Assembly: GCF_001306035.1 (NCBI RefSeq)
Contig: NZ_LGCM01000039.1
Coordinates: 1-64,000, forward strand
From: Levilinea saccharolytica
GTDB lineage: Bacteria; Chloroflexota; Anaerolineae; Anaerolineales; Anaerolineaceae
Direction: 5' to 3'
DNA: 64,000 bases
Shown here: piece after piece, positions 51,334-62,933 of the stretch
Numbering within the stretch: position 1 is the first letter of the stretch
Layout: the number at the start of each line of letters is the position of its first letter
Notes under the pieces: generated by a model
What the model saw: the letters and a program-made list of their open reading frames with translations, nothing else
Told to the model about the DNA's origin: nothing
Database searches by the model: none
Program-made: the position numbers and the translations under genes

Positions 51334-52695
51334 ATGGCTGTGATTCGCTTTATCCGAGAAGCCCAAGAAGACGAACCCGAAAGCGTCGAAACTTTGGAGG
51401 TCAACGTCTGGGGGCTGGGCGGAAATGCCGAGCAGTCCTTTGTCATCGGCAGCGGCGCGAATTTCAACGCCCGCAAACAATTCTGGATTGAAGTGCGCTA
51501 CAGTGTGCAGGGGGTGCCTGTTTTTGAAACCCGCAACGTCGTCGCACACGCCTGGGATGATTTTTGTGAGGGGCAGGCAGAGGGCCTCGAAGCTTTTGCC
51601 CAGGGCAAGAGCGACCACTTTGGTTATGGCGATATGCTGCCCGAAACGGGCCTCTCCCTCACCCGCAAAACCCATACCACCACATTCAATGGGGAAGAAC
51701 AGACATTCACCCGCTACACCCTGATGGTGGATTTAGATTTCGGCGTGGTCTTTGGCCACACCGCCCCCGGCGAGAGAATAATGGAGATGCAATTTCCAGG
51801 AATTGAACTGGAAGAAGGTCTGGACTTCATGCGCCAACTGATCGCCGAATTAGAAGCCGCCTGCCAGGGCAGGCACCCCGACCCCGCCAAGCTTCCGCCG
51901 GGAACCAGCCGCTGGCAGTTCCCGCGCGAATTGAACCGCCGCGCCTACGATCACCTTTCCAAGGCGTATCAAGAGAAATATTTCGAAGAAAACCCACTCC
52001 TGTTGGATGCCTTTGACACCTGGCTCTCAGAATTGCCCCCGGCTGCCCACGTGCTGGATGCCGGCTGCGGTCATGGGCGGCCGGTCATCGCCCATCTGCT
52101 CGACCGCGGTTTTCACGCCGCGGGCATCGATATTTCCCCTGCCATGCTCAGCCGTGCCCGTGCCCAATTCCCGCAGGTGGAATTTTGGGAACAGGACACC
52201 ACCGAGCTGACCGCTGAAGCACAGTTCGATGGGATCTGTTCCTTTTCCTCCATGCTGTATCTGGACACGGTGGACTTTTTCCACAGCATTTACCGCCTGT
52301 TTCGCGCGCTCAAGCCCGGCGGCAGCCTCTTTCTGTACGGTTGGGAGATGCACCCCGATTGGCGCGGCCAGCCTTATCATATGGTCATGAATCATTGGAT
52401 GTGGGAATTCTCGCGCGGATTGGATGAAACCACCCAGGCCCTGGAAGAACACGGTTACTTTAAAGTAGTGCGCTCCCTCATCCCCGAGACAGACGCAGAT
52501 CGTGAGGAAAAAATCGCCGCCTGGCGCATCGACGCGCAAGAAGAACATGACGAATGGCTCGCCATGTTTGGGCCGGAAAGCCCGATTCCCCGAACCGACT
52601 TTTCCACCGCCGAGCCCCCCGATTTGCCCTACCCTTATGTGATCATCGCCAATCGACGCAGGCGCAAATACCCCCCGCGCAAAGACCACCAGTAG
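51334..52695 (+). CDS. SAM-dependent methyltransferase with extra N-terminal domain
   Basis: A 453-residue protein. Residues about 195-400 form a class I methyltransferase: motif I VLDAGCGHGRP (from residue 240), the acidic GIDISPAML, FDGICSFSSMLYL and LKPGGSLFLYGWE. The first 180 residues are a beta-rich, acidic region (FIREAQEDEPESVETLEVNV ... YTLMVDLDFGVVFGH) with no family I recognise; it may bind the substrate or act separately. GGAGG lies six bases before the ATG. It converges on the membrane protein ending at 52720. Confidence 0.85.
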   Translation: MAVIRFIREAQEDEPESVETLEVNVWGLGGNAEQSFVIGSGANFNARKQFWIEVRYSVQGVPVFETRNVVAHAWDDFCEGQAEGLEAFAQGKSDHFGYGDMLPETGLSLTRKTHTTTFNGEEQTFTRYTLMVDLDFGVVFGHTAPGERIMEMQFPGIELEEGLDFMRQLIAELEAACQGRHPDPAKLPPGTSRWQFPRELNRRAYDHLSKAYQEKYFEENPLLLDAFDTWLSELPPAAHVLDAGCGHGRPVIAHLLDRGFHAAGIDISPAMLSRARAQFPQVEFWEQDTTELTAEAQFDGICSFSSMLYLDTVDFFHSIYRLFRALKPGGSLFLYGWEMHPDWRGQPYHMVMNHWMWEFSRGLDETTQALEEHGYFKVVRSLIPETDADREEKIAAWRIDAQEEHDEWLAMFGPESPIPRTDFSTAEPPDLPYPYVIIANRRRRKYPPRKDHQ

Positions 52696-52719
52696 CCGCG
52701 CCAGCCCGCGCCGCTGTGC

Positions 52720-54930
52720 TTACGTGCGCCGCAGCATCCAAATCGCCATGCCGAACCCGCACAAGGTGAAAAGCAATCCAAGCGGCACATCCCACGGCTG
52801 ATAGCGAAAAGAATAGTGGTGTTTACCCGCCGGTGCTGTCACAGAAAGCCATTGGTTGTCCAGCAATGGCTGCGGCTGGCCGTCACGCCAGGCTTTCCAG
52901 CCCGACCATTGGTTTTCATATACCAAGAGTTTCCCAGCGGCCGCATTTTGACAGACGACATCAATCCAGCCGCCCGCAGCTTCGGCAGCACACGGAATCG
53001 ATCCATCCTCAGTCTGCACAGCCGCGTATTCGATGGCTGGGTCATAGAACGTGCGCAGATGCGCAAAAGAAGCGATAGGGGCCGCATCGCTGGAATAATT
53101 GGGGTCGTTGGTGATCGTATAGAGCGCTGGCGGAAACGAACGGTCTTTCCAAAACCAGGGTCGCCACACCTGCCCAAGCTTAAAACCTTTTTCTAACAGA
53201 ACCGGAATCCACTGGAACTCTCCATCCGGAGGGGTTACCCATGCGGCAGAGTCTACGGATAGGCTCTCGATTAAACTGGGCGGCAGTTGGAGATTCCAGT
53301 TGTTCAGCCATTGGCGGCCAAATTCATACGGCGGCTTCAACGAATATAGAAGAACGAGCAGCAGAACCAGCCCAAACACAGGTATACCGTAATACGTCCC
53401 ATTGGATCGAGGGAACAGCACAGCGGGGGTTTTGACCTTTTTTAAAATACGGTCAATGCTCCAGGCCGCCAGGCCCAGCAGATAAGGCACAGCCAGGCCA
53501 GTCACTGGACTCAGGTGGCGCAAATTTTTAAAACCAGGCAGAATCGGGTAGATTAAATGTGCAAATTCGGAACTGCAAATGACAAAAAGCAGCAGGATGC
53601 TGACCCAAAAATAAACCATCACTGGGCGGCCTTTTTTGGGGACAAACCGCAGAGAAGCCAGAGCGAACAGCACCGGAATCCAACCAATGAAAATGGCATG
53701 GGTATATACCAAGCCATCTTTTCCCAAAATGGACATGTGGTAATAATCACCATCCGATAAGACCAGGTTCAGCGGAATATGCGCCAGCGGCACATAATTA
53801 CTGAAAGTATCATCTCCATCTTTAACATAATTTGGCGAAAAATGGATCAGCGGGGCCCAAAAAACCCCCAGCAGCAGAAAAGCCAACAGAAAGGCCAGCG
53901 CCAGATCTCGCCAAGCCATTTTTAGCTTCCAATTCTTGTCCCACAAAAGCAGCACCGCTGGGGGTAGAATGCCAATCACTGTGCCAATCTGGATGTACCC
54001 TTCGCCAGAAAGCCCCGTCAGTGCCAGAGCAAAGCCCAACCAGACGGCCGAACGGCGGTTGCCATTCCACAGCAGATTGACCAATGCGGGCAAGATGAGG
54101 CTGGCCGAGGCGGTCGATAGAAGGCCAAGCAGCATACCGTTTTCCATTTTTGCCGCCAGATGGCCGCCTGCCACGGCTAATAAGGCACTCCAAATGCGCG
54201 GCAGCCAGCCAAGTTTTAATGCGCGCGCCAACCCCCATTGACCAAGCCCAGCAATCATAAGACTAACCAGGGCGATCACTTTTGATCCATTAAAGACTCC
54301 CCAAATCAGCGTGGTTAAAATCACCAGCGGATGCAGGGGAGCGCCGCTGGTTTCTACAAAGGCGGGGGCGCCCCCGTTAACCTGCCCATTCCATAACACG
54401 CAGCTTCCGCAAATCGGCAGCAAGCGCCAGATCAGGTGTGATTGGGTTAAATGGGGTAATTCATTACCGCCTGGCAGGGTGTTCGGCGAAAAATCAAGAT
54501 AGCTGCGGCCGATAAACAGCGCCCAGATGATGATTAAAATAATTTCAAGAATCACATTCCAGTAAATTCCCAGTATCGTTTTGAAATAATCTCGTGTTCT
54601 TGAGATCAATGTCATCATCCATGACAGCTTTTTTGGCGGCTCGGCAAGGTCACCACCTTCAAATTCAACAGAATGAGGTACCATGGAGGAATTCCTTTGC
54701 AGGATTGCCAATCGGATCCGCTGAAAATGAGAAATGGCAAAATTCTTCCATCCGCTGAACCAGGTCAGAAACGGGGAGGGTGTGCCGCCGAATTCAATGA
54801 TTGTGTTCGTCTCTTGCTGAGTTGTTTTGTATTGATACCATCGCTGTGTCAACTTTCTGACAATTACCCAATCCAAGGGTATTGCGATGCTAAGGCCAAT
54901 GATCCAAAGAAGGATAGCAGGAAGGTCCAT
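52720..54930 (-). CDS. YfhO-like polytopic membrane protein
   Basis: A 736-residue protein with about thirteen transmembrane helices, a large C-terminal extramembrane domain and a last helix. The end, VYENQWSGWKAWRDGQPQPL followed by VTAPAGKHHYSFRYQPWDVP, is the hallmark of YfhO-type proteins, which in Firmicutes help glycosylate lipoteichoic acid. The soluble N-terminal insertion (about residues 30-100) is unusual for the family. No good ribosome site precedes the ATG at 54930, and the base composition of the gene is a little lower in GC than its neighbours. Confidence 0.78.
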   Translation of the reverse strand: MDLPAILLWIIGLSIAIPLDWVIVRKLTQRWYQYKTTQQETNTIIEFGGTPSPFLTWFSGWKNFAISHFQRIRLAILQRNSSMVPHSVEFEGGDLAEPPKKLSWMMTLISRTRDYFKTILGIYWNVILEIILIIIWALFIGRSYLDFSPNTLPGGNELPHLTQSHLIWRLLPICGSCVLWNGQVNGGAPAFVETSGAPLHPLVILTTLIWGVFNGSKVIALVSLMIAGLGQWGLARALKLGWLPRIWSALLAVAGGHLAAKMENGMLLGLLSTASASLILPALVNLLWNGNRRSAVWLGFALALTGLSGEGYIQIGTVIGILPPAVLLLWDKNWKLKMAWRDLALAFLLAFLLLGVFWAPLIHFSPNYVKDGDDTFSNYVPLAHIPLNLVLSDGDYYHMSILGKDGLVYTHAIFIGWIPVLFALASLRFVPKKGRPVMVYFWVSILLLFVICSSEFAHLIYPILPGFKNLRHLSPVTGLAVPYLLGLAAWSIDRILKKVKTPAVLFPRSNGTYYGIPVFGLVLLLVLLYSLKPPYEFGRQWLNNWNLQLPPSLIESLSVDSAAWVTPPDGEFQWIPVLLEKGFKLGQVWRPWFWKDRSFPPALYTITNDPNYSSDAAPIASFAHLRTFYDPAIEYAAVQTEDGSIPCAAEAAGGWIDVVCQNAAAGKLLVYENQWSGWKAWRDGQPQPLLDNQWLSVTAPAGKHHYSFRYQPWDVPLGLLFTLCGFGMAIWMLRRT

Positions 54931-55124
54931 AGGTTTATCGAAAGGTCCGAGTTCCAGGTGTCAAAAAGAACAAAATCACCCCCAAATTAAGAAACAGTAA
55001 TTATAAACCATCGAGCAAGATTGAATATTAAAATTATAGCATAACGAGAAAAATACAGAATTGCTCCCCCCAATATTGAACCTTTTGCCTCCCCACGGGT
55101 ACTACTCTGTGAGAGAGCGCAAAA

Positions 55125-55256
55125 ATGCTGGCTGACTTGACTGCCGCCGTGGTGAGCTGCGGGGGCAGCCCCCAGGCGCAGGCGGTGCAGCCCGGCCTGG
55201 AAGACGGCTACGTCTGGCTGATGAAAAGCTCCGGCCAGGAAGTGAACGGTATATAG
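55125..55256 (+). pseudogene. Possible gene remnant (43 codons)
   Basis: A GC-rich island in an AT-rich gap encodes MLADLTAAVVSCGGSP, ending ...DGYVWLMKSSGQEVNGI, with sequence that continues in frame past the stop as LTKKMVQLTPLC. There is no ribosome site and no recognisable family. It looks like the tail of a decayed gene, but a real small protein cannot be excluded. Confidence 0.3.
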
Positions 55257-55281
55257 CTCACCAAAAAGATGGTTCAGCTTA

Positions 55282-55313
55282 CGCCCCTCTGCTGAGATAT
55301 CAGCAGGGGGGCG
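55282..55313. repeat. Long hairpin
   Basis: CGCCCCTCTGCTGA (55282-55295) pairs with TCAGCAGGGGGGCG (55300-55313) with one G-T pair and a four-base loop. There is no T-run on either side, so it is not a standard terminator; it may be the end of the decayed gene's transcript. Confidence 0.6.
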
Positions 55314-55400
55314 TATCGATTCGTTGCCATGCCCTTGAATCCATGACGGTTTTGCAAGATTTCAGAATTGAAAAGTGGAATAGCGCCCGCTTATGGTACA

Positions 55401-55423
55401 TTTGTCATATTGATATTGACAAA
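55401..55423 (+). promoter_or_regulatory. Inverted repeat at a putative promoter of the kinase-pilin cluster
   Basis: TTTGTCA (55401-55407) and TGACAAA (55417-55423) are perfect inverted half-sites nine bases apart. The right half overlaps a TTGACA (55416-55421). No good -10 box is found at normal spacing (TATCAT is 14 bases away), so an activator bound here could be needed. Confidence 0.45.
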
Positions 55424-55476
55424 CCTCACTGAAATTATCATTTTGCTGCGTTTGACCCGCACAGGAGCCAATGGGC

Positions 55477-59598
<4,122 letters not shown>

Positions 59599-59628
59599 TC
59601 CGTCCAGTCTGAAAAAGGAGGTGTTTTG

Positions 59629-60093
59629 ATGACCAACAAACCCATCCAAGATTTTCCATCCCTCGCTGAGGTGGAAAATGAGGTTGAAAAACAGAGCGCA
59701 GCGCAGGAGAAGGCTCAGGCGCGCTCCCGGCGGCCCTGGACGCGCTACCCCACCATCGCCCTGTTGATTCTGGCGTTGGGGCTGACCGTCCTTCAGCTCC
59801 TCCCCCGCGGCGCTGCGGCCCCCGCAAACGGCACAGGCGGCGTAGCCGGGCAGGTGGTCAACCAGAGCCTGACCCCCATTCCGGCCGAGGTGTACATCCT
59901 CCAGACCGAAAACGTCACCACTGCCGACTCGTCCGGAGCGTTTACCTTAAGCAGCGTGCCCGAAGGCCCGCAGGAGCTGATGGTCAGTTACGGCGGCGTG
60001 GGGTATTCCACCCGGGTGACCATTGAACGCGGGAAGACCTTCAATGTTGGCCAGATCCGCGTGCAGGAAACCATGCTGCCGCCCGAGCAGTGA
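59629..60093 (+). CDS. Membrane-anchored carboxypeptidase-regulatory-like protein
   Basis: A 154-residue protein with a charged cytoplasmic head (about 1-38), one transmembrane helix (about 42-60, IALLILALGLTVLQLL) and an external beta-sandwich (about 70-150) of the carboxypeptidase-regulatory/Fn3-like type: GGVAGQVVNQSLTPIPAEVY, DSSGAFTLSSVPEGPQEL. Such domains serve as structural or adhesion modules. AAAGGAGG lies seven bases before the ATG at 59629. It sits 30 bases after the kinase and 14 before the pilin gene, so it is probably part of the same operon. Confidence 0.82.
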   Translation: MTNKPIQDFPSLAEVENEVEKQSAAQEKAQARSRRPWTRYPTIALLILALGLTVLQLLPRGAAAPANGTGGVAGQVVNQSLTPIPAEVYILQTENVTTADSSGAFTLSSVPEGPQELMVSYGGVGYSTRVTIERGKTFNVGQIRVQETMLPPEQ

Positions 60094-60107
60094 GAAAAGG
60101 GAGAGCC

Positions 60108-60815
60108 ATGATGAAAAACCATTCACTGCGCAGCGAAAAAGGACAGGGCCTGATCGAATATGCCTTGATGATCGCCCTGGTTGTGTTGGTTGTGGTGCTG
60201 GCCCTCTCCCTCACCGGCACCAGCCTGGCGGATGTGTACTGCAATATCGTGCGCCAGATCGCCCCCGACACCGCGCCGGGCTGTTCCGCCTATGTGGAAG
60301 ACGAATTTATCACCATGGGCGATTGGATCACCGTCTACGGCAAGGCCGACTGGTCCATCAACGACGGTGAAATCGAAATGCGGGGCGGCGATCAGCGCAT
60401 CATCAACACCGCCGAGCTGCCCGACGATTACCGCGTCACCGTTAACCCGGCCGTTCTGGAAGGCGGACCCGGCTACGGCATCCTCTTCCGGCAAACGCCC
60501 AACGGCACCAGTTATTCCGGCTATTCCTTTCAGGTGGACAAGGGCCTGGGTAATAAGTTTGCCTTCCGCCGCTATGACAAAAACGGTGTGGAGCTGGGCG
60601 CGCCCCTGGCCGTGGTCAACACGCCCGGCAAGTTCGACTGGCAAGGGCCCCACAAAGTGGAGGTCGAGGTTCGAGGTTCCACCTTTAAAGCCTACATTGA
60701 CGGCACCCTGGTGCTCACCGCCACCGACAGCACTTACCCCACCGGCAAGGCCGGCCTACGCACCTGGCACGGCACCAAAGCCACCTTCGGCAGTTTCACC
60801 GTTTCCCCTCCCTAA
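60108..60815 (+). CDS. Type IVb (Flp-like) pilin fused to a lectin-like domain
   Basis: A 235-residue protein. Its N-terminus is a class III prepilin signal: a short basic leader, then G12-QGLIEY with Glu17 at +5 and Tyr18 at +6 of the predicted mature pilin, and a hydrophobic helix ALMIALVVLVVVLAL. Typical Flp pilins end after 50-60 residues; here about 180 more follow, forming a concanavalin/LamG-like beta-sandwich (DUF1080 type): ADWSINDGEIEMRGGDQRI, GYGILFRQ, FAFRRYDKNG, VRGSTFKAYIDGTLVL. It should be processed by a TadV/CpaA-type peptidase encoded elsewhere. A tip adhesin role is inferred. The ATG at 60111 is an equally possible start. Confidence 0.85.
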   Translation: MMKNHSLRSEKGQGLIEYALMIALVVLVVVLALSLTGTSLADVYCNIVRQIAPDTAPGCSAYVEDEFITMGDWITVYGKADWSINDGEIEMRGGDQRIINTAELPDDYRVTVNPAVLEGGPGYGILFRQTPNGTSYSGYSFQVDKGLGNKFAFRRYDKNGVELGAPLAVVNTPGKFDWQGPHKVEVEVRGSTFKAYIDGTLVLTATDSTYPTGKAGLRTWHGTKATFGSFTVSPP

Positions 60816-60874
60816 GAAGCCAGATCGGGTAGAATCAAACGGTCACGACACCCCTGCCGGTTGGAGATGCTCTG

Positions 60875-62086
60875 ATGGAATCTGCGCATATTTTAGCAGT
60901 CGAAGACAGCGAAATCACCCTCTTTAAGTTAAAAGCCATCCTGGTGCGGTTGGGCTACACCGTCACCACCTACGCCAATCCGGTGCTGGCCCTGGAATGG
61001 CTCAACACCTCCGGCGTGAAGCCCGATCTGGTGATGACCGACGTGATGATGCCGGAGATGGACGGCTTTACCTTTGTGCGCAGCATCCGCGCCATGCCCA
61101 GCCTGGCCGCCGTGCCCATCATCATGCTCACCTCTGTTTCCGACGTGGAAGCCCGCGTGAACGGCCTCAAAGCTGGCGCCGATGATTATCTCAACAAATC
61201 CGTCACCCCCACCGAGCTGGAACTGCGCGTCAAGGCCCTGCTCTCGCGCAGCCAGGCGGATGAGACCACCTTCGTTCAATCGGTGGGGCGCACCATCAGC
61301 GTCTTCAGCCAGCGCGGCGGGGTGGGCACCACCTCGGTGGCCATCAACCTGTCCATTGCCATCGCGCAGCTGTGGGGCATTGATGTCTGTCTTTGGGATC
61401 TGGCGCTCAAGGGCGGGCACTGTGCCACCATGATGAACCTCAAGCCCAAGAATTCCCTGGCCGAGTTGGGCGAGCTGGGCGGCGAGAATATCGAAGCCAG
61501 CCTGCTGGAAAAATTCCTGGTCAAACATGAGGCCGGGGTGTACCTGATGCCCGCCCCGCCCTCCGTGTCTGAATCGGAGCTGGTGACCTCCAAAGTGGTG
61601 GATCAGGTCATGCCCTTTCTGCAAGTGCGCTCCCCCTACCTCATCGTGGACGCAGGCAACCACCTCAACGAGCCGGTGATGAACGTGCTGGAGCGCTCCG
61701 ACGCCATTTTGCTCACCCTGGCCCCGGATATCGCCTCGGTGAAATCCTGCAGCGACGCGCTGGATGTGTTTGAGCAGTTGGGCTACGACCTGCGCAAAGT
61801 CTATCTGGTGATCAATAATATCTTCCCCATGCGCCTGCTGCCGGTGAAGCAAATAGTCTCGGTGCTGAAAAACCGCCCCTATCACGAAATCCCCTACGAC
61901 AGCAGCGGCTTTGTGCGCGCCATCAACACCGGTGAACCGCTGGTGGCCACCGCGCCCAAATCGGAGGCCGGGCTGGCCCTCATCTCATTGGCCTACCGCC
62001 TGAGCTACAAGAGCATGGAAACCAGCAAAAAGGCCGAAAAAGCCTCCCCCCTGCTGGATTTGTTCCACAAGCTGCGACCGCAGTAA
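60875..62086 (+). CDS. Receiver domain fused to CpaE/TadZ-like ATPase
   Basis: A 403-residue protein. The N-terminal receiver (1-125) has phospho-acceptor Asp56 in MTDVMMPEMDG and Lys108 in DYLNKS. The C-terminal half is a MinD/CpaE-type P-loop ATPase with deviant Walker A SQRGGVGTTSVA (about 145-156; Arg replaces the usual first Lys), Walker A' region LWDLALKGGHCA and VDAGNHLNEP. CpaE/TadZ proteins localise Tad (Flp) pilus machinery to the pole. Unlike many TadZ proteins, the receiver is not degenerate. Its place after the pilin-lectin gene and the HPt-bearing kinase suggests phosphorylation-controlled pilus positioning. Confidence 0.9.
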   Translation: MESAHILAVEDSEITLFKLKAILVRLGYTVTTYANPVLALEWLNTSGVKPDLVMTDVMMPEMDGFTFVRSIRAMPSLAAVPIIMLTSVSDVEARVNGLKAGADDYLNKSVTPTELELRVKALLSRSQADETTFVQSVGRTISVFSQRGGVGTTSVAINLSIAIAQLWGIDVCLWDLALKGGHCATMMNLKPKNSLAELGELGGENIEASLLEKFLVKHEAGVYLMPAPPSVSESELVTSKVVDQVMPFLQVRSPYLIVDAGNHLNEPVMNVLERSDAILLTLAPDIASVKSCSDALDVFEQLGYDLRKVYLVINNIFPMRLLPVKQIVSVLKNRPYHEIPYDSSGFVRAINTGEPLVATAPKSEAGLALISLAYRLSYKSMETSKKAEKASPLLDLFHKLRPQ

Positions 62087-62107
62087 ACCGCTTGCCCTAT
62101 TTTCCAC

Positions 62108-62150
62108 CCCAGCCCCTTGGCGCTCCTGCCGCCCTGGGGCCTTTTTTTTA
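62108..62150 (+). terminator. Terminator of the kinase-pilin-CpaE cluster
   Basis: CCCCAG (62108-62113) pairs with CTGGGG (62135-62140), with additional internal G/C pairing, followed by a run of at least seven Ts. Confidence 0.75.
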
Positions 62151-62167
62151 TGGGGGCAATTGACCTC

Positions 62168-62218
62168 TTGACAAGGAATAATAAACGCTGTATATTTATT
62201 ATATATACACCGTTTATT
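62168..62218 (+). promoter_or_regulatory. TetR gene promoter with large palindromic operator
   Basis: TTGACA (62168-62173), 17-base spacer, TATATT (62191-62196). AATAAACG (62180-62187) and CGTTTATT (62211-62218) are perfect inverted half-sites, and GTATAT/ATATAC pair further in, giving a 39-base imperfect palindrome centred on the -10 box. It fits autorepression by the TetR-type protein that starts at 62233. Confidence 0.88.
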
Positions 62219-62232
62219 TAAAGAGGCCCCGC

Positions 62233-62931
62233 ATGTCCCCACGCCCGCGCCGCAGCGCGCAAATCCCCCACCTGCAAGCCGCCATCCAGGAAACCGCCTG
62301 GGCGCAGATCGCCGAGTTCGGCGCCGCTGCCCTCAGCCTGCGTGCCGTGGCCCGCGCCCTGCACATCACCGCCCCGGCCATCTACAACTATTTCCCCAGC
62401 CGCGACGACCTCGTCACCGCCCTGATTGTGGATGCCTTCAGCTCGCTGGCCGATTCGCAGCAGGCCGCCCTGAGCCGCCTGAGCGCCGCTAGCCCGCAGG
62501 AGCAGCTGGTTGCCCTGGGGATGGATTACCGCCAGTGGGCGCTGCGCTACCCCCAGCGCTACCAGCTCATCTTCGGCACCCCCATCCCCCATTACCACGC
62601 CCCCGAAGACGTCACCAACCCCGCTGCCAGCCGCGCCCTGCTGTCTTTGATGCAGGTCATCCAGCGCCTCTACACGATCCAAAATCCGCCGCGGCCCCAC
62701 CTGGCCCCCATGACCCCCGCCCTGGAGGCCATGCTGACCGCCTGGCAAAGCGCCGGGCTGCCCCTGGAGCGCGAGGTCATTTATCTGGCCGTGGTCATCT
62801 GGAGCCGGGTGCACGGCCTGGTGCAGTTGGAAATTGGTCGTCAGTTCCCACCCCACATCACCGACCCTGGCGAAGTCTTCCAGCGGGAAATCCGCAGTAT
62901 GCTGATTCAATATTCATTGAATGGAGAATAA
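62233..62931 (+). CDS. TetR/AcrR-family regulator
   Basis: A 232-residue repressor-type protein. The N-terminal HTH has the family pattern AALSLRAVARALHITAPAIY followed by NYFPSRDDLVTALI, and the C-terminal ligand domain includes VVIWSRVHGLVQLEIGRQFP, as in the TetR_C_13/WHG-type group. AGAGG precedes the ATG. It sits under a palindromic operator and two bases ahead of the NAD-binding protein gene, so it probably controls that gene and itself in response to a small molecule. Confidence 0.93.
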   Translation: MSPRPRRSAQIPHLQAAIQETAWAQIAEFGAAALSLRAVARALHITAPAIYNYFPSRDDLVTALIVDAFSSLADSQQAALSRLSAASPQEQLVALGMDYRQWALRYPQRYQLIFGTPIPHYHAPEDVTNPAASRALLSLMQVIQRLYTIQNPPRPHLAPMTPALEAMLTAWQSAGLPLEREVIYLAVVIWSRVHGLVQLEIGRQFPPHITDPGEVFQREIRSMLIQYSLNGE

Positions 62932-62933
62932 CC

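Larger units (their letters stand above)
54931..55476. other. 546-bp intergenic region
   Basis: It contains two TATAAT boxes on the minus strand (55000-55005 and 55033-55038, the latter extended as TGCTATAAT) that could drive the YfhO-like gene, a GC-rich 43-codon remnant (55125-55256), a long hairpin (55282-55313) and an inverted repeat overlapping a TTGACA (55401-55423) before the hybrid kinase. The left third is strongly AT-rich. Confidence 0.6.
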
